A stretch of DNA of 64,000 bases from Mariannaea sp. PMI_226. Lineage: Eukaryota; Ascomycota; Sordariomycetes; Hypocreales; Nectriaceae. The position numbers were made by a program, and so were the translations under genes. Position 1 is the stretch's first letter, and each line of letters starts with the position of its first letter. The notes under the pieces are model-generated. The model made no database searches. It saw only the letters and a program-made list of their open reading frames with translations, and was not told the DNA's origin. The stretch spans positions 682,001 to 746,000 of the forward strand of contig JANFOG010000002.1 in NCBI GenBank assembly GCA_024336345.1, read 5' to 3'. Below are positions 34,184 through 46,445 of the stretch, piece by piece.

Positions 34184-34272
34184 GGCCGCGTGGCCTAATG
34201 GCTAAGGCGTCAGATTTCGGCCTCGCTCACCGAACTCTCTGAAGATTCCAGGTTCGACTCCTGGCGTGGTCG
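34184..34272 (+). tRNA. tRNA-Arg(UCG) with a 16-nt intron
   Basis: The acceptor arms GGCCGCG (34184-34190) and CGTGGTC (34265-34271) pair, with G34272 as discriminator. The D arm GGCCTAATGGCTAAGGC holds the A box. The anticodon stem is TCAGA/TCTGA, and the loop reads TTTCGG before the intron, so the anticodon is TCG at 34217-34219. The intron is 34221-34236, at the standard place one base after the anticodon, and its CCGAA can pair with the anticodon loop as in other fungal pre-tRNAs. The T arm is CCAGG TTCGACT CCTGG, holding the B box. The mature RNA is 73 nt before CCA addition. UCG reads CGA and, with wobble, CGG codons. Confidence 0.92.
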
Positions 34273-34292
34273 TCTCAAAGAGCTTATCAATG

Positions 34293-34300
34293 TTTTTTTT
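34293..34300 (+). terminator. RNA polymerase III T-run terminator of tRNA-Arg
   Basis: Eight T begin 20 bases after the tRNA 3' end, as expected for Pol III termination. The 20-nt trailer would be removed by tRNase Z, whose gene lies just upstream. Confidence 0.75.
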
Positions 34301-34980
34301 GGAGTTTTCTTTTGCGCCTAGATAGTATTTTGGACGCTTATGTCTCGGTAATGGCCGGTAAGGAAGAAGTAGAAATGAGGCAAGATATAGATAAGTCTGA
34401 CTGACTGACCTATTACTCCTTCTATACACCCTTGGCACTTCAGTTGGCCTGCAAGTCACCCAAGCCTAATCAAAATTTGTACATAGTATATATGATGACA
34501 CCGGCTTCGCGCCCGATAATTTTGATTACACATCTCCCATTACTCACCCCGCGGTCAGGCATGTATCGGTTGCCATGCCGTTCCAAGTCTCTTTCGCAGA
34601 TGCCGATGTGCGCTAGTCAGTTCCCACCACCCACACTCACGCGGGGGAACAATGGACATGTACTTCGTATCACACTCTGCTGCCCAGCGCTAATGGAGTA
34701 CTGCAGTACAGCGCTGTGTCATGGTGCTCAACGCTTAAGCACGCCCTATGTACAAGCCGCTGGAAGTGCCTGCCAATGCGCCAGCTCCGAAAGCGGGACG
34801 CGCTTATCGTCGCCTCATTTTTTTCCCACTCCCCTCGGTCAGGACCTACCCGTTAATCACACAAAAAGGCGCCGTTGCAGTGATCCCTTTCCCCTTCTTG
34901 GCCAGAGGCCTTTCTCTCCTGTTTCTCTCGCTTTCGCCCCTCTCTTGCGACTCTAATTGAGCACTCAGCGCCGAGAAACC
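34301..34980. promoter_or_regulatory. Promoter and leader of the sideroflexin gene
   Basis: 680 bp between the tRNA terminator and the sideroflexin start. The last ~120 bases are C/T-rich, as is common before fungal start codons. Small frames on both strands show no family features. Confidence 0.45.
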
Positions 34981-36174
34981 ATGTCGTCTTCGTTGCCGGG
35001 CACGAGAGAGTTGCCAGTCTCTCAGTATGACTTGAGCACCTACATGGGAAGGGTGCGCCATACAATCAGCATCACCGATCCTTCGTAAGCCCCTCGCCTC
35101 GAAGAATAAAAAGAGAAAAAACTCCCGGGTTTCGAATTTATAACTAATTAGGTACCGCAGGACTCTTCTTGCTGGCACGTCGGGTCTCGAAAGGGCGAAG
35201 AAGCTGGTTACGGAGTTCAAGACGGGCAAGATCCCGCATATGACTCCCGAACTCTGGAGCGCAAAGAAGATTGTTGACTCGACCCTTCATCCCGGTACGT
35301 TCCCCGAGTATCCTTTATACTTGGAGAGACTGAAGCTGACGAGGACTTAGACACTGGTGAAGCCGTCTTTCTCCCCTTCCGAATGTCCTGCTATGTCTTC
35401 TCTAACCTCATCGTCACTGCTGGTATGCTCCAGCCCGGCCTCCAAACTGCTGGTATCGTTGGTTGGCAAGTTGCCAACCAGTCGCTCAATGTCGCCTTCA
35501 ACAGCGCCAATGCCAACAAGTCTTCTCCCATGACCACCGCCTCCATGGTTAAGTCCTACTTCTCCGCTGTCGGTGCTTCCGTCTCTGTCGCTCTTGGTCT
35601 GAACGCTATCGTCCCTCGCCTCAACGTCGCCCCTGGTACTCGAGCTATCCTTAGCCGACTGATCCCCTTCGCGGCTGTGGCCTCGGCAAGCGGCCTGAAC
35701 ACATACCTGATGCGCCGAGACGAGATTGTCAGAGGCATTGACGTTCGACCTGTCCTTACTGAGGAGGAGAAGGAGAAACTCAAGGCTGAAGGCAAGTCTG
35801 AGAAGGATGTGCCTTCACTGGGCAAGAGCCACACCGCCGCTAAGCTTGCTGTTTATGAGACTGCTGCCAGTCGTGTTCTGACTGGTAGTCCCATTATGGT
35901 GATCCCCCCAATGGTGCTGTACCACATCGAACAGAAGCAGGCCTGGTTCAAGAACTTGTTGCAGAAGGAGTTCGTGCGCTCAAGGCCAACTCTTGCCAAG
36001 GTTATTCCGATCACACTCAACCTGGGTCTGATTGCTGTTACCTCGTTTGCCGTTCTTCCCTTTGCCTTGGCTGTCTTCCCTCAGCAGCAGGAGATCAGTG
36101 CTGAAATGCTTGAGCCTGAGTTCCACGGTAAGGGAGGCAAGAACGGCAAGGTGATTTTCAACCGTGGTCTGTAA
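34981..36174 (+). CDS. FSF1: Sideroflexin (mitochondrial inner-membrane amino-acid carrier family)
   Basis: Sideroflexins are multi-pass proteins of the mitochondrial inner membrane; human SFXN1 carries serine for one-carbon metabolism, and the yeast member is Fsf1. Three exons, 34981-35084, 35161-35294 and 35351-36174, give 353 residues. The start MSSSLPGTRELPVSQYDLST and the segment RVRHTISITDP fit the family N-terminus. Exon 2 is joined at the AG at 35159-35160, giving DPSTLLAGTSGLERAKKLV; a nearer AG at 35150-35151 would insert Tyr-Arg-Arg and break the DPxTLL match. Exon 3 restores STLHPDTGEAVFLPFRMSCY. The HPDTGE motif and FRMSCYVFSNLIVTAGML are family signatures. Four to five hydrophobic segments follow, including LIPFAAVASASGLNTYLMR and VIPITLNLGLIAVTSFAVLP. 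The introns are 76 and 56 nt. Confidence 0.94.
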
Positions 36175-39100
36175 GAGACCTGTGTTTTGAAAATCCGACA
36201 ATCAATGCTGGCGCTGTCTATAAAAGGACGTTTAGACTGAAAAAAAAAACTGAATTGCATAGCGGGGACTGGACTAGGATACGTCATGGGAACTCCCTGG
36301 TAGATGATCAGGATACCACAGGAGTGACTGGCGTGCTAGCTACGTAAGTTATGGAGGGACAGAGTGCCTTGGTGCTCTTTCGAGATGAATTCCGAGTTTG
36401 GCGTATTCTGGGCGGCGTTTATGAACGATACATGGATCGTTGTCCGCATTCTAGATGATTCCCAGGTACTAGATGGGAGGAGGAAGAGCATAGCGTTTAG
36501 AAATGATGTTAATATACATAGAGTGACGAAGAGATCTTCCATAAACTTACAACAAACTAGACTACAAAACACACTTCTTCCCAATTCACCCGATCATCGG
36601 CTGTCATTGATCTTAAACCCATGCCCTTTATTATCATTGGTCCGAAATGCATGCAGGTTGGTTGCATCGACGGCTTTCAGTGGAGTCTGCAGCAACAGAT
36701 GCACATCCGTGACCTCGGAAAGGAAGGCCAGTGCGCTGGATTAACCGACAACTAGAAGGCTCCCATGGAGAATCTTTGTTTGACGAGAGCAGATTTCTAC
36801 AATTGTGAAAAAGAGAGGTAATGACTGGAATCAAGATGCATATTGGTGGTAAAACCAGGAGTTCAACTGTCCCGGGCTGTCTAAGTGAGAAGCTTGGTTA
36901 TGTGTTAGTGGCTTCTTTCTCAAGCTCTCAATTTCAGCTTTGCAGAAGGAAATCAAGAAGTGTATGTACTATGTTGATACGGATGCCTCAGGTGCGAAAA
37001 ATGGAACGCATCATGACAGCCCTGGATGATATGCGATTATCAGACTCACGGACAAAACAGTAATAGGTGGGTAATATGAGATGGAAGTATATAGATAGGC
37101 AAAGGTTGAGAGTGACTGGGGAGAAATGGACAGATTCACCAAGAGTCGAGGGAACATTCATGGGAGGGCAATATGTGTCAGCAAGAGACTCGGTTGGGGT
37201 CGGAAGCAAAACAGTCTTGCAGCATCCGCCAGTTACGGAGGAGGGCATCCCGGCGGCTCGACAGAGAGAGAGGGGGAAAGATAGATGCACTAATTTATGT
37301 ACGATGTACGAAGTAGAACAGATTGCTGATTGGACAACCCTTACCATATCCGACGTAGTAGGTGAGAGGAGCAACAAATCAACACCTGCGTCATCGGGGA
37401 AACATCAGTCGAGGAAGGCCAATACGGACACCAGTCATGGTAGGTGGAACAAAGGCGAATGGTAAGCAACACTACTCCGCATGCCACTATACCTCTATCG
37501 CATGCTGGGGGAATGGAACGTTCGTCGATGAGACCAAATGGGCCAACGGCATTGGCTAGCAGAGAAGGCGGTCCGGGTAAGACATGGCAAACAGGTGACT
37601 GAAGTGTTGGATGCCCGGAAGAAAGTTGCGTCACGTTGTGAATGGCGAGGGCGGGATAATAACAGCACCAAGTATGGAAGTGACCTCCCCGTACGTACCT
37701 TGGCCGGAGTGGAAGCACAGTACACAAAAGGTGAAAGCCCTGTTGGACAATTCAGAAACACCCCATGAAGAGACCCTTCACAACTTAGTGTGAACTGACC
37801 GTTATTGCATGGTGCCATTCGTTGGAGACGGAGGCGGGGCGGTGGATTCGTAAACTTGCCGTGCACGATATCGAGAGAGCCCGGTTGTCACGGGTAGCGA
37901 TCCTGACATGGTGCCACGGAGACAGGGAGTGCGGGAAGCCGACAGCCAAAATGGCAGGCAAAAACACAGTCAAGATGAATTAATTAACAGATAGGTATCG
38001 TATCTATTAAACAGCATGCTGAAATGCCCACCCGGCAAGGGGGGATAGACGAACTGGGAGGAGAGCGCAGTTGGCTGTGATGTAATTACTCTCAAACACC
38101 CTGTAGCTCGTGGCAGTGGAGTCGCTAGGCCACTTTGTAGAAAAGCACACAACAAGGGCAAAAAACAACAAAACCTGGAAGGCTGTTACAAGATGAGTAC
38201 AGCAGAGGTAAATGGCAGAAGGCTTATATCGGGCAGAGTGCAAGTCAAAACATCGGACACCGTTCAGGATCAGAAACACATTTTTCAGTTTTTCCCTGCA
38301 GCATCAGTCGATTTTCTAGTCGCATTGGGGAGGGGGACGAAACCCAGACTGACCGAGAAACCCCATGGCCAAACAAGGGCCACCGTGAATACAGGACTTG
38401 AGAGTTGCACGCGCTCATGAACTCAACAAGGCGGGTCGGCGCGGTGAGGTGGAGAGGAGTATGACACACAAAGGTGGCAAAGATGCGAGGGGCGGAATAA
38501 GGGCAAAGTGAGACGAAGTCCGGCAGTCTTTGATACCAAGCCGAGATGTCTTTGCAGTCAGCCGGTAAGGTAGATTGGGTATGTCATCTGGGTACATGAA
38601 ATTGGGCGACGTAATGGCGAGAACAAGTGTTTTTCATCGACATCAGCCCAAGTAGGTGCCATGAAATCTAAAACAGTATACATATCATGATTCCTATAGA
38701 GCGGGTATTTCGCTCTCCCTTCTGGGAGTAAAATAGAAGAGGTGAATCCACGGATATCGGGAGAGAGGATCACGGCTGTATGGGTGGTTCGGTGGTCGTC
38801 GCCCCTGCTGTTAAATAGTCTGGCATTCCTCAACGGAGCAGCACGCAGGCTCAATGGCATATGGTTACAAAATCGTAAAGCAAAAGCCACAGAGGGCCAG
38901 CTAAACCAGTAACAAATAATAAAATGCAGGGGCCTCCTCGGTGTCACATTGTCACAGGCTGCGGCCTGCAAGTTGTGGAGGGATCGCGAGAGATGGACCC
39001 CAAAAATGTTCTCCCAAAACGGCCTATCAATACACCTTGGACTATGTCTGCAGCTGCAGTCTGCCTTCTGGTCAAGCGCGGGTGGGACGTTGCAGGGCAT

Positions 39101-42100
39101 GGGTGAAAGCACTCACGGACGTTTCTATTGCAGCAAGAGGATGATGGGGTTTCGCCGAAGGGGGAGGGATTGAAATAGCCATGACTCCGCCTGAGGGCAT
39201 TGCGAGCGAGGCTTCATTGTGTCAACTTATGAAAGGATTTGCGGGTAATCCGTATTTGCTGACAACATTGGGGACAACGAAACCGCCACATACGAACACC
39301 CGAGCGCGACATGTTCTTTTTTTTTTTTTCGCCTTCGTGGAACAGAGCAAGCAAGTCACACCAGAGCAGACACGGCAGCACTGTCCCTCTGTAGTTATTG
39401 TTGACGTGTAAATAATGCACCTGAGAGATCCTATGAATGTGTATGTCTTCTCTTGTCACAGCCAGATTATTCATGACTGGGCCATAGCCTAAACGGACAT
39501 TGCGGCCCTGTCCAGGGACAGAGCACGGCTCATCAGCTTTGTTTCAGTGACTTCGCTGCCTTCGATTGGGTTTGAGCACAGTTTTGAGGTGTTGGCACAG
39601 GCACAAGGCAAAAGGTACAGGGGCCTATATACAACGAAGACCGCCCGACCACAGTCATTTGGTTATAGATGCACCAAGATGGAACCTGCAGCATCGCCCT
39701 GTCACAGAAAGCTTGCCTTCCCCCGTCAATTACCAAAGCCTAGCAGCCAGCCCAAGCCCAGCCGAGCCCAGACATGTTGGGCCAAGTATTTGTCTTGGAT
39801 TCAGGCTTTTTATTCTTTTCTCCCCCCCCGTTGTTGTCCATCAGCCCAAGTCAGCCCACCAACCAGCTGCAGGTTACTCAGACAGGGGGAGGAGAGAGGG
39901 GATTTTACTTGAGTCGCAACGGGATTTCAATCGGCAGAACAAGCCAGGAACAAAAGTTCGACGCATGCACTGTCCAACACAGAGATAGGCCACGGGGGTT
40001 GACTGAGGTTAAGGGTTGGTTGGAGAGTGCGCAATCTACCTACCTACCGTTCCCTTTCTACACACAAGAGTGCCCTGCACCGAGGTTTGGAAACCAAGTG
40101 TTTCGTGCCTCAATTTGGCCACCTATAATTCAACCTATTGAAACCCCCTCCCTTGGCCTATTATCAGGCTCAGGTTACCGGACTGTAATAAACTTTCTTT
40201 TTCTTTTTTCTTGAGTGCTTTCTTGGGTGTTGGTGGTGGCGTTGGGTCAGTTGTGGTGTGTTGAAATGGGGGATGAATGGTCGAGGCAGACGACGAAGTG
40301 CCATTTGCCACTGGGCCTTGAAAAGTCCCCCAGTGCGACAGCGCTGAAGAATGTATGGTGCCTTGAGTTACGCAGTACCTCTCACCATCTTCCAATACTT
40401 CTTACCTGCAGGAAGAGTATGTTCGGCATAAGTATACACAACTACCGTGCTACCGAATCTGCTGAGGACACCACCCTTTCTTCTACAAAATATGTTGTCG
40501 ACCGGACGAGACCTTGAGGAGGTTGAGGGAGCGGTATCCACTCTGACGCTTCTTCCTCGATTGACTCGTCTTGCTTACTTTTAGCTCGCCCGTCAGTCTT
40601 CAGCATGCGGATACGGGCGCACAAGAGATGGGCAAACCCTCTCCAAGAGGCAACTTTTCTGTTGAACGGCAAAGGCTCACAACTGGGGACGGAGACAGAG
40701 CGGAGACTAGAGAGAAGTGGCACCTCTTGGGGCTAAACTCGTGAGGGGGAGGAGTCGGGTATGGATTTGTGGGAGGGGAAACAATACTGTATGTACAAAG
40801 TACATCATGACAGTTGAGAGGCGGCGCCTTCGTACGGCCCTCGTTCATGTAGGTATGTTCTGACGTGATAGATGGATGTGTTTGAACTCTCAGCTGTGAT
40901 GAAATTTTTTTTGCTCATTCGATGCTAAATGACAGCAGCGTTTATTCAATCAAAGAAACGGACAAGGTGAGAGGAGAGGAAGGATTACAAAGAAAAGAAA
41001 AGAAAGAAAACCCACGCCTGGCAGCACACAGTGTCGGTTGCGAAACTGTCATGGACATGTCTTGGCGGTACCTTAATTCTGGAGAGATAAAACGCAAAAC
41101 TGAAGTAGATTCCATTTCTGGTTATAGATCGGCTGGTGGTTTCTGCTCCGCGTCTCCGCCCGCTTCACTGCCCACCGTCCGGTTGCTGTGGGCAGGTCTA
41201 CATCTGGTAGGTACCTAGAAAAGGTACCACAGAGGCAGAGCACGTCCTGTAAACCCTCAAATCTTGTCAGCGGCTAGGTTTGGCCCCCTGGATGAATTGT
41301 CAGCTCCTCTATTGCCGCTATTTGATCAAACACACGTTAGTATATTTCGGCTTTCAAAAGTTCTGCAATATTACTTTGGAAACTTGACGTGGCTGGTTGC
41401 AAGATATCGTCTCGTTAGCGATGACGATAGCTGTGGTGGGCTGGTACCCATGGGAAGTGCGAGGACTTCGCACGCAATTAATTAGTACATCCCTTTGGCG
41501 GGCCCCCCAAGCCCCCATGCCTCTAGGGCTCTCCACGGGCCACAGGGCCATTGAACAGTGGGGAGCCACACAGGCGGACAGGACCTAGGATGGCGGAGAA
41601 CGAGACCTAAAGTAACCTACAGTTCCAAGCATCGCACAGTGAAAAGACTACGGAGCAGCTGATGAACAACAATAAATGTTGACGGGAATGATTGTTCAGC
41701 TCCCTCAGCAAGGAAGCCCGTAGGCTAGCTGCTTCATGTGATTTAGTTGTGACATTTTTTAAAAGATCGAAACTCCCCATAAGTTGCAAACTTCATGCCT
41801 AAGCCTCTCCTCGTCTTTCTTCCCGGATTTCTGGGTTTCGCTACTTCACCCAATCTTCAGATTGCAACCTTTTGCACCGCACCGCTCACTCCGGACAGGA
41901 GCCACTTGCGAATCCGCAAGCACACCAATACGCGGCGCCACCTCAGCCTCTGCCATCTGGGTCCAAGCCAAACAAGAAAAAAAAATACCACGGGGGACGA
42001 TTGGCGTGGACTTGTCACCCCTGGTTCCCTTTTGATCGAATGCAGCACGCCCCCCGGAAGGTACCTTATTTTTGCTTGTTGATAGCACTACTTCGGCGGT

Positions 42101-42954
42101 AACTGCATCTCGTCTCAGAGCGTTTCCTGCTATCGTCATTCATCGACCATCGATCTCTCTAGTCATTAGAGGAACCGGCCTGGCCTGGGCCTGTTTTCCC
42201 CGACCTCCCCCTTCGACAAGGCTCTTTTCCCATCCCCCAAAACGAGAAAATCGAGAGAAAGAAGACCAACGACGCACTGGGCAACAGGACGGATTGGAAC
42301 TTTCCTTGTCCCTTACGACGTTAGCCTCCACGGACCCGACCCTCGCCCAGCCCTGACTGACCAAATCACTCGACGGGTGCCGACCAACAGACGGCAACCA
42401 CATCCACATCCACTACGAGCCTTGCTGCACCAGGCCCCCCAAAGGCCCACTAAGCTCCAGGGCTTGCGATTCACTGCGACCGCCCAGCTCACGGCCCTGT
42501 TGTCGCTGGAACCCTTCTGGCTCTCCACTGAGGTGAGCGCTGAATCACCCCGTTTCACTGGGCACATTTGCGTGCGGGCGAGCACACCACCACCAAGCCG
42601 TTTGGGAAAGCCCGGGTCCCCTTCCCGTCCACGGTCCTATCCCAATCCCAGTCTGTCCCCCATCCTAAGCCCGTCGGCGTCCGTCGTCTCCTCCTCGCCT
42701 CTCAGGTCTTGCCCAATCCAGCGGCCTCGCTCGTCTCGTCTGCTTCTGGTCTTGTTTCTTCCCTCTCTTCTTCTCCGTCTCTCCTCCCAGAAGACTCCTC
42801 ACCTTGATCTCTCTCTTCAACGATACGATAACTACAACTTCCGTTGGCTTGAGTTCAAACTCGCCTCGGTCCGTTGGAAAACGGCATTGTCCCTCCGTAC
42901 TTCCATTTCTCAGCTTCCCATTTTCGTGGACGGGCTTTGGCAGTTTCCCCCATC
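36175..42954. other. 6.8 kb region with no recognised gene, upstream of the LAMMER kinase
   Basis: This is the largest gap in the window. The longest frame that does not run into the kinase (38558-39112, minus, 184 codons) lacks domains and family-like composition, and other frames overlap on both strands at random. From about 41800 to 42954 the plus strand is strongly C/T-rich with several short upstream frames, which fits a long leader of the kinase mRNA. A T-run is at 39317-39329. I found no tRNA, 5S rRNA or transposon ends. Regulatory DNA or noncoding RNA is possible; nothing proves it. Confidence 0.45.
39317..39329. repeat. T13 homopolymer
   Basis: Thirteen T in a row inside the long gap, near nothing recognised. 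Simple repeat. Confidence 0.8.
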
Positions 42955-45327
42955 ATGTCGACACCCACCACGGCCACGGCCACTCTCCCCCATTACCATC
43001 CTCATCACTACACTCCTGCGTATCCTCACTCACATTCGCATCATCCGGGCTATCAGGCCAACCCCAGCGCGAACTACCGCACCGCGGCCGGACCGCCTTC
43101 AATCTTGCCTCCTACCGTTACTGTCTCGTCAGTTGCCTCACCCTCAACCACGGCCACTGCTCGAATTCCGCCGGCATACCCGCCATCTAGCGTCGCCTAC
43201 TCGTCATCTGGCTCGAATGGCCTAGCTGTCTCTCAGACTTCGGCCTCCCGTCCTCTACCTCACCCACACGACCACTCTCCAAGGCTTAACGCGAACTATC
43301 CTGCTGCCATGCCTGAGCCCGCCGGCACAGAGCCCTCCAGGAAGCGTCGCCGCTCCCGGGAGCCAGACTGGAACGCTTTCTATAAGAATGGACTTCCCAA
43401 GGAGATTATCGTCATCGATGACACCCCCGAGCCCGAGGCCAATACTGGCCGTAAAATTACAAGTGGTACCGCTCCCGGTCCCAGCGACACCACCATAACC
43501 CGGCAGGCTGCCAAGAAGAGGAGACGTGACGACGCCAATACCACCACTCAGGCGTCTGGTTACCACGTCAAGTATATCGGCTCTCAGAACAACACACCGC
43601 TGCAGGCTTCTACTCCTACCAGCTCTTCAATTTCCAACAGCGACCGGACCAATTCCGCCCTAAACACCACCGCTCCTACCTCCCTCTCCTCCAACAGCCA
43701 ATACGAAGAAGTACAGGTTCCTGTCAAGCGGAAAAGAACTCGCCAGCAAGTCGCCAACGAGGCTAAGCGGAGGGATATTGATGGTCTTGGCGATCCATTC
43801 TTCACTTACAAGCCGCCACCCTACCCTCCCAAGAAGTCAGGCGAAGTGAACGTGCGGGTCGTCCATGACGTGAGTTTCTGCTATCCATTCTGGTCCCCTT
43901 AGTGCAATATTAACGATTTCCCAACAGCACCACTACAATAAGAACGTCAAAGTTGATGACGATGATGGCCACTACATTGTTGTTCCTGATGCGGAGCTGA
44001 CAGACAAGTGTAAGTAAACCCGATGATGCTGGTTATCAAGGGGGTCTCAAACCTAACCACTGACCCAACAATCAGATCAAATCGTCAGACTGCTTGGTCA
44101 AGGCACTTTCGGCAAAGTCGTCAAGGCGCGCGACAGGAAACGTAATAAGTGTGTCGCGGTAAAAATTATTCGATCAGTGCAGAAGTACCGAGATGCCTCG
44201 AGGATTGAACTTCGTGTTCTGGCCACTCTGAAGGCCAATGACGAGGAGAACCGGAATCGATGCATCCATCTCCGCGATTGCTTCGATTACCGAGGACATA
44301 TCTGCATCGTCATGGATCTTCTTGATCAAAGTGTCTTCGATTTCTTGAAAAGCAACGGTTTTGTTCCTTTCCCTAACAGCCAGATTCAGAGTTTTGCTCG
44401 TCAATTATTCACGAGTGTTGCCTGTAAGATTTCCTTCTCCACGTGGGCATTTCTCAGCTGCTGACAAACTCCTAGTCCTGCACGATCTCAACCTGATCCA
44501 TACCGACTTGAAACCCGAGAACATCTTACTCTGCAACAGCACTTATCAGACCTTCACCTACAACCGGAAAATCCCTTCCTCCTCCACCACCATCAACCGA
44601 CAGGCGACACAACGCCGGGTCCTATTGGACACCGAAATTCGCCTTATCGACTTCGGATCGGCCACTTTCCAGGACGAATATCACTCTTCTGTAGTGTCGA
44701 CTCGCCATTATCGAGCTCCGGAGATCATTCTCGGACTCGGGTGGTCATATCCCTGTGATATTTGGAGTATCGGTTGTATCCTAGTCGAGTTCTTCACTGG
44801 CGATGCCCTTTTTCAGACCCATGATAACCTGGAACATCTCGCCATGATGGAAGCTGTGGTTGGCTGCCGGATCGACACCCATCTTGTCCAGGCAGTCAAC
44901 AAGATGTCGAATCGTAGCGCTGGAAATGCTGCTTCAAAGTCAGTAATTTGCAGAACATTAGCTGGAGGACCTTCGACTAACATTACTTAGATACTTCAAA
45001 CGACTCAAACTGGACTATCCTACCTCGGACACCACGCGGGGATCCCAACGTTTTGTCAAAGCAATGAAACACCTTACTGTAAGTGAACCCATTCTGATCA
45101 CTCGTTGTTCATGCGCTGACTAGTGGTTCCAGGATATCATACCCGCCAGTAACACATTCCTGAAGAATTTCTTGGATCTGCTCAAAAAGATCTTCGTTTA
45201 CGATCCTGCCCACCGGATTACTGCCAAGCAGGCTTTGAACCATCCCTGGTTCAAGGAGATGGCACAGCCTGACGATGGAACCGAAGCTGCTAAGATTCGA
45301 GCTGAGAGGATGCAAAGAATGGAATAG
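42955..45327 (+). CDS. LKH1: LAMMER-type dual-specificity protein kinase (Kns1/Lkh1/CLK family)
   Basis: LAMMER kinases phosphorylate SR-type splicing factors and, in yeasts, act in stress, flocculation and TORC1-linked control. Six exons, 42955-43869, 43928-44009, 44076-44423, 44476-44938, 44991-45078 and 45133-45327, give 696 residues; all junctions keep frame. Residues 1-330 are disordered, rich in Ser/Thr/Pro/His, with basic [17 protein letters not shown] and KRKRTRQQ clusters likely to serve as nuclear signals. The kinase domain starts at [16 protein letters not shown] (333) with [17 protein letters not shown] (457-467), [20 protein letters not shown] and [15 protein letters not shown] at 568-574 is the family signature. 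The frame is open upstream to 42874, but 42955 ([13 protein letters not shown]) follows a pyrimidine-rich leader and is preferred. Confidence 0.94.
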
Positions 45328-46445
45328 GAGGCTGGGCTGGACTGGAAATAAAAGTCATTATCCAATACGTGTGAAGCCGAACGGCAGGGTGGCTAACCTC
45401 AAACTATATTATATTGACGACACATGAGCATGATCACGGAGTTTGGGAGATCTCTATTGGTGTGTACGATGATGGGACGATTCTCTTGGTCGATGGAGAC
45501 CGGTTAATGCCCCTTCCTTCTTTTTTTTTTTTCAACTATCGTTGTACTTGAGTGCATTAGCGGTACATTGTCCTCTACGTTATCTTTCTTCCTCAATTGT
45601 TTATTTCTCTGGGAGCTATATTTGCGGAGGATAGGACGGGTTTCGAACAAAACTACTCAAGGGGGAAAGTCCATTCTCAGGAGGCAAATGGGATGGACAG
45701 GAAGCACATTTATATCGTTGAAATCGAGGGCATCGAGGACAATGGGTTTAGCCTTCAGCGATTATCCGGACTACCAGCAGACTTGTCACTCGTTTTTCTT
45801 CCGTCAGGTCTAATAAACGGACAACTGTTTCCTCATTCCAGGGAATCCTTTCTCACACCCTGCCTGGGAGCGCTTTGGGCGCCCGGGCCCTTTGGAGATC
45901 CGCATCCATTACGGGTCTGTGTTGTTTGAACAACCTAGATGTAGCGTCTCAAGACCCAAGCATTGACTTGCAATCACGAGAAGAAGCTGCAAGGAAACTG
46001 TGTTATAACTGCTACTGCTAATGTCACCAGGGGTTCCCCTTTCTAATAGTCGATGTTCTGCGTGACTCGATTGGTGACTAGCCTGGTATGGGCAAACTCA
46101 CTACACTTTGTCCGTGGAACAAATACGCGGCTAACCTACGTTATACTGGAACACGATGCCATGTCCATGAAACAGAACAACAATTATATCGGGGGAACAA
46201 CCCGGTGGTGATTGAAGAACTGCCTTTGCTTGAGGACTATATATTACTGACCCTTCTTCTAGCACTCAAATAACGGTTGATAATAACAAAGCACATACAT
46301 ATGATAATTTCGACCAATTTGAAGACCTTTTTCGGTGCTTTCAGCACTTGTTTGTAGCTGCTATATGATCAACACATAATAGCGAGCAATCGATTGATTC
46401 CCTGCACATACGTCTCTTGGAGCAATACACAGTGTGCTCTTCGGT
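45328..46445. other. Intergenic downstream of the LAMMER kinase
   Basis: 1.1 kb with a T-run near 45521-45532 and short frames of no recognised family. It holds the kinase 3' end and the promoter of the next gene. Confidence 0.5.

Noticed and set aside
38558..39112. 184-codon minus-strand frame in the long gap
   Set aside because: Composition is mixed with many Cys/His/Arg and no ordered motifs; overlapped by other frames on the plus strand; looks random.
42377..43225. 282-codon plus-strand frame before and over the LAMMER kinase start
   Set aside because: It overlaps the kinase's first exon in another frame and is Pro/Ser/Arg-rich as expected from C/T-rich leader DNA; no domain.
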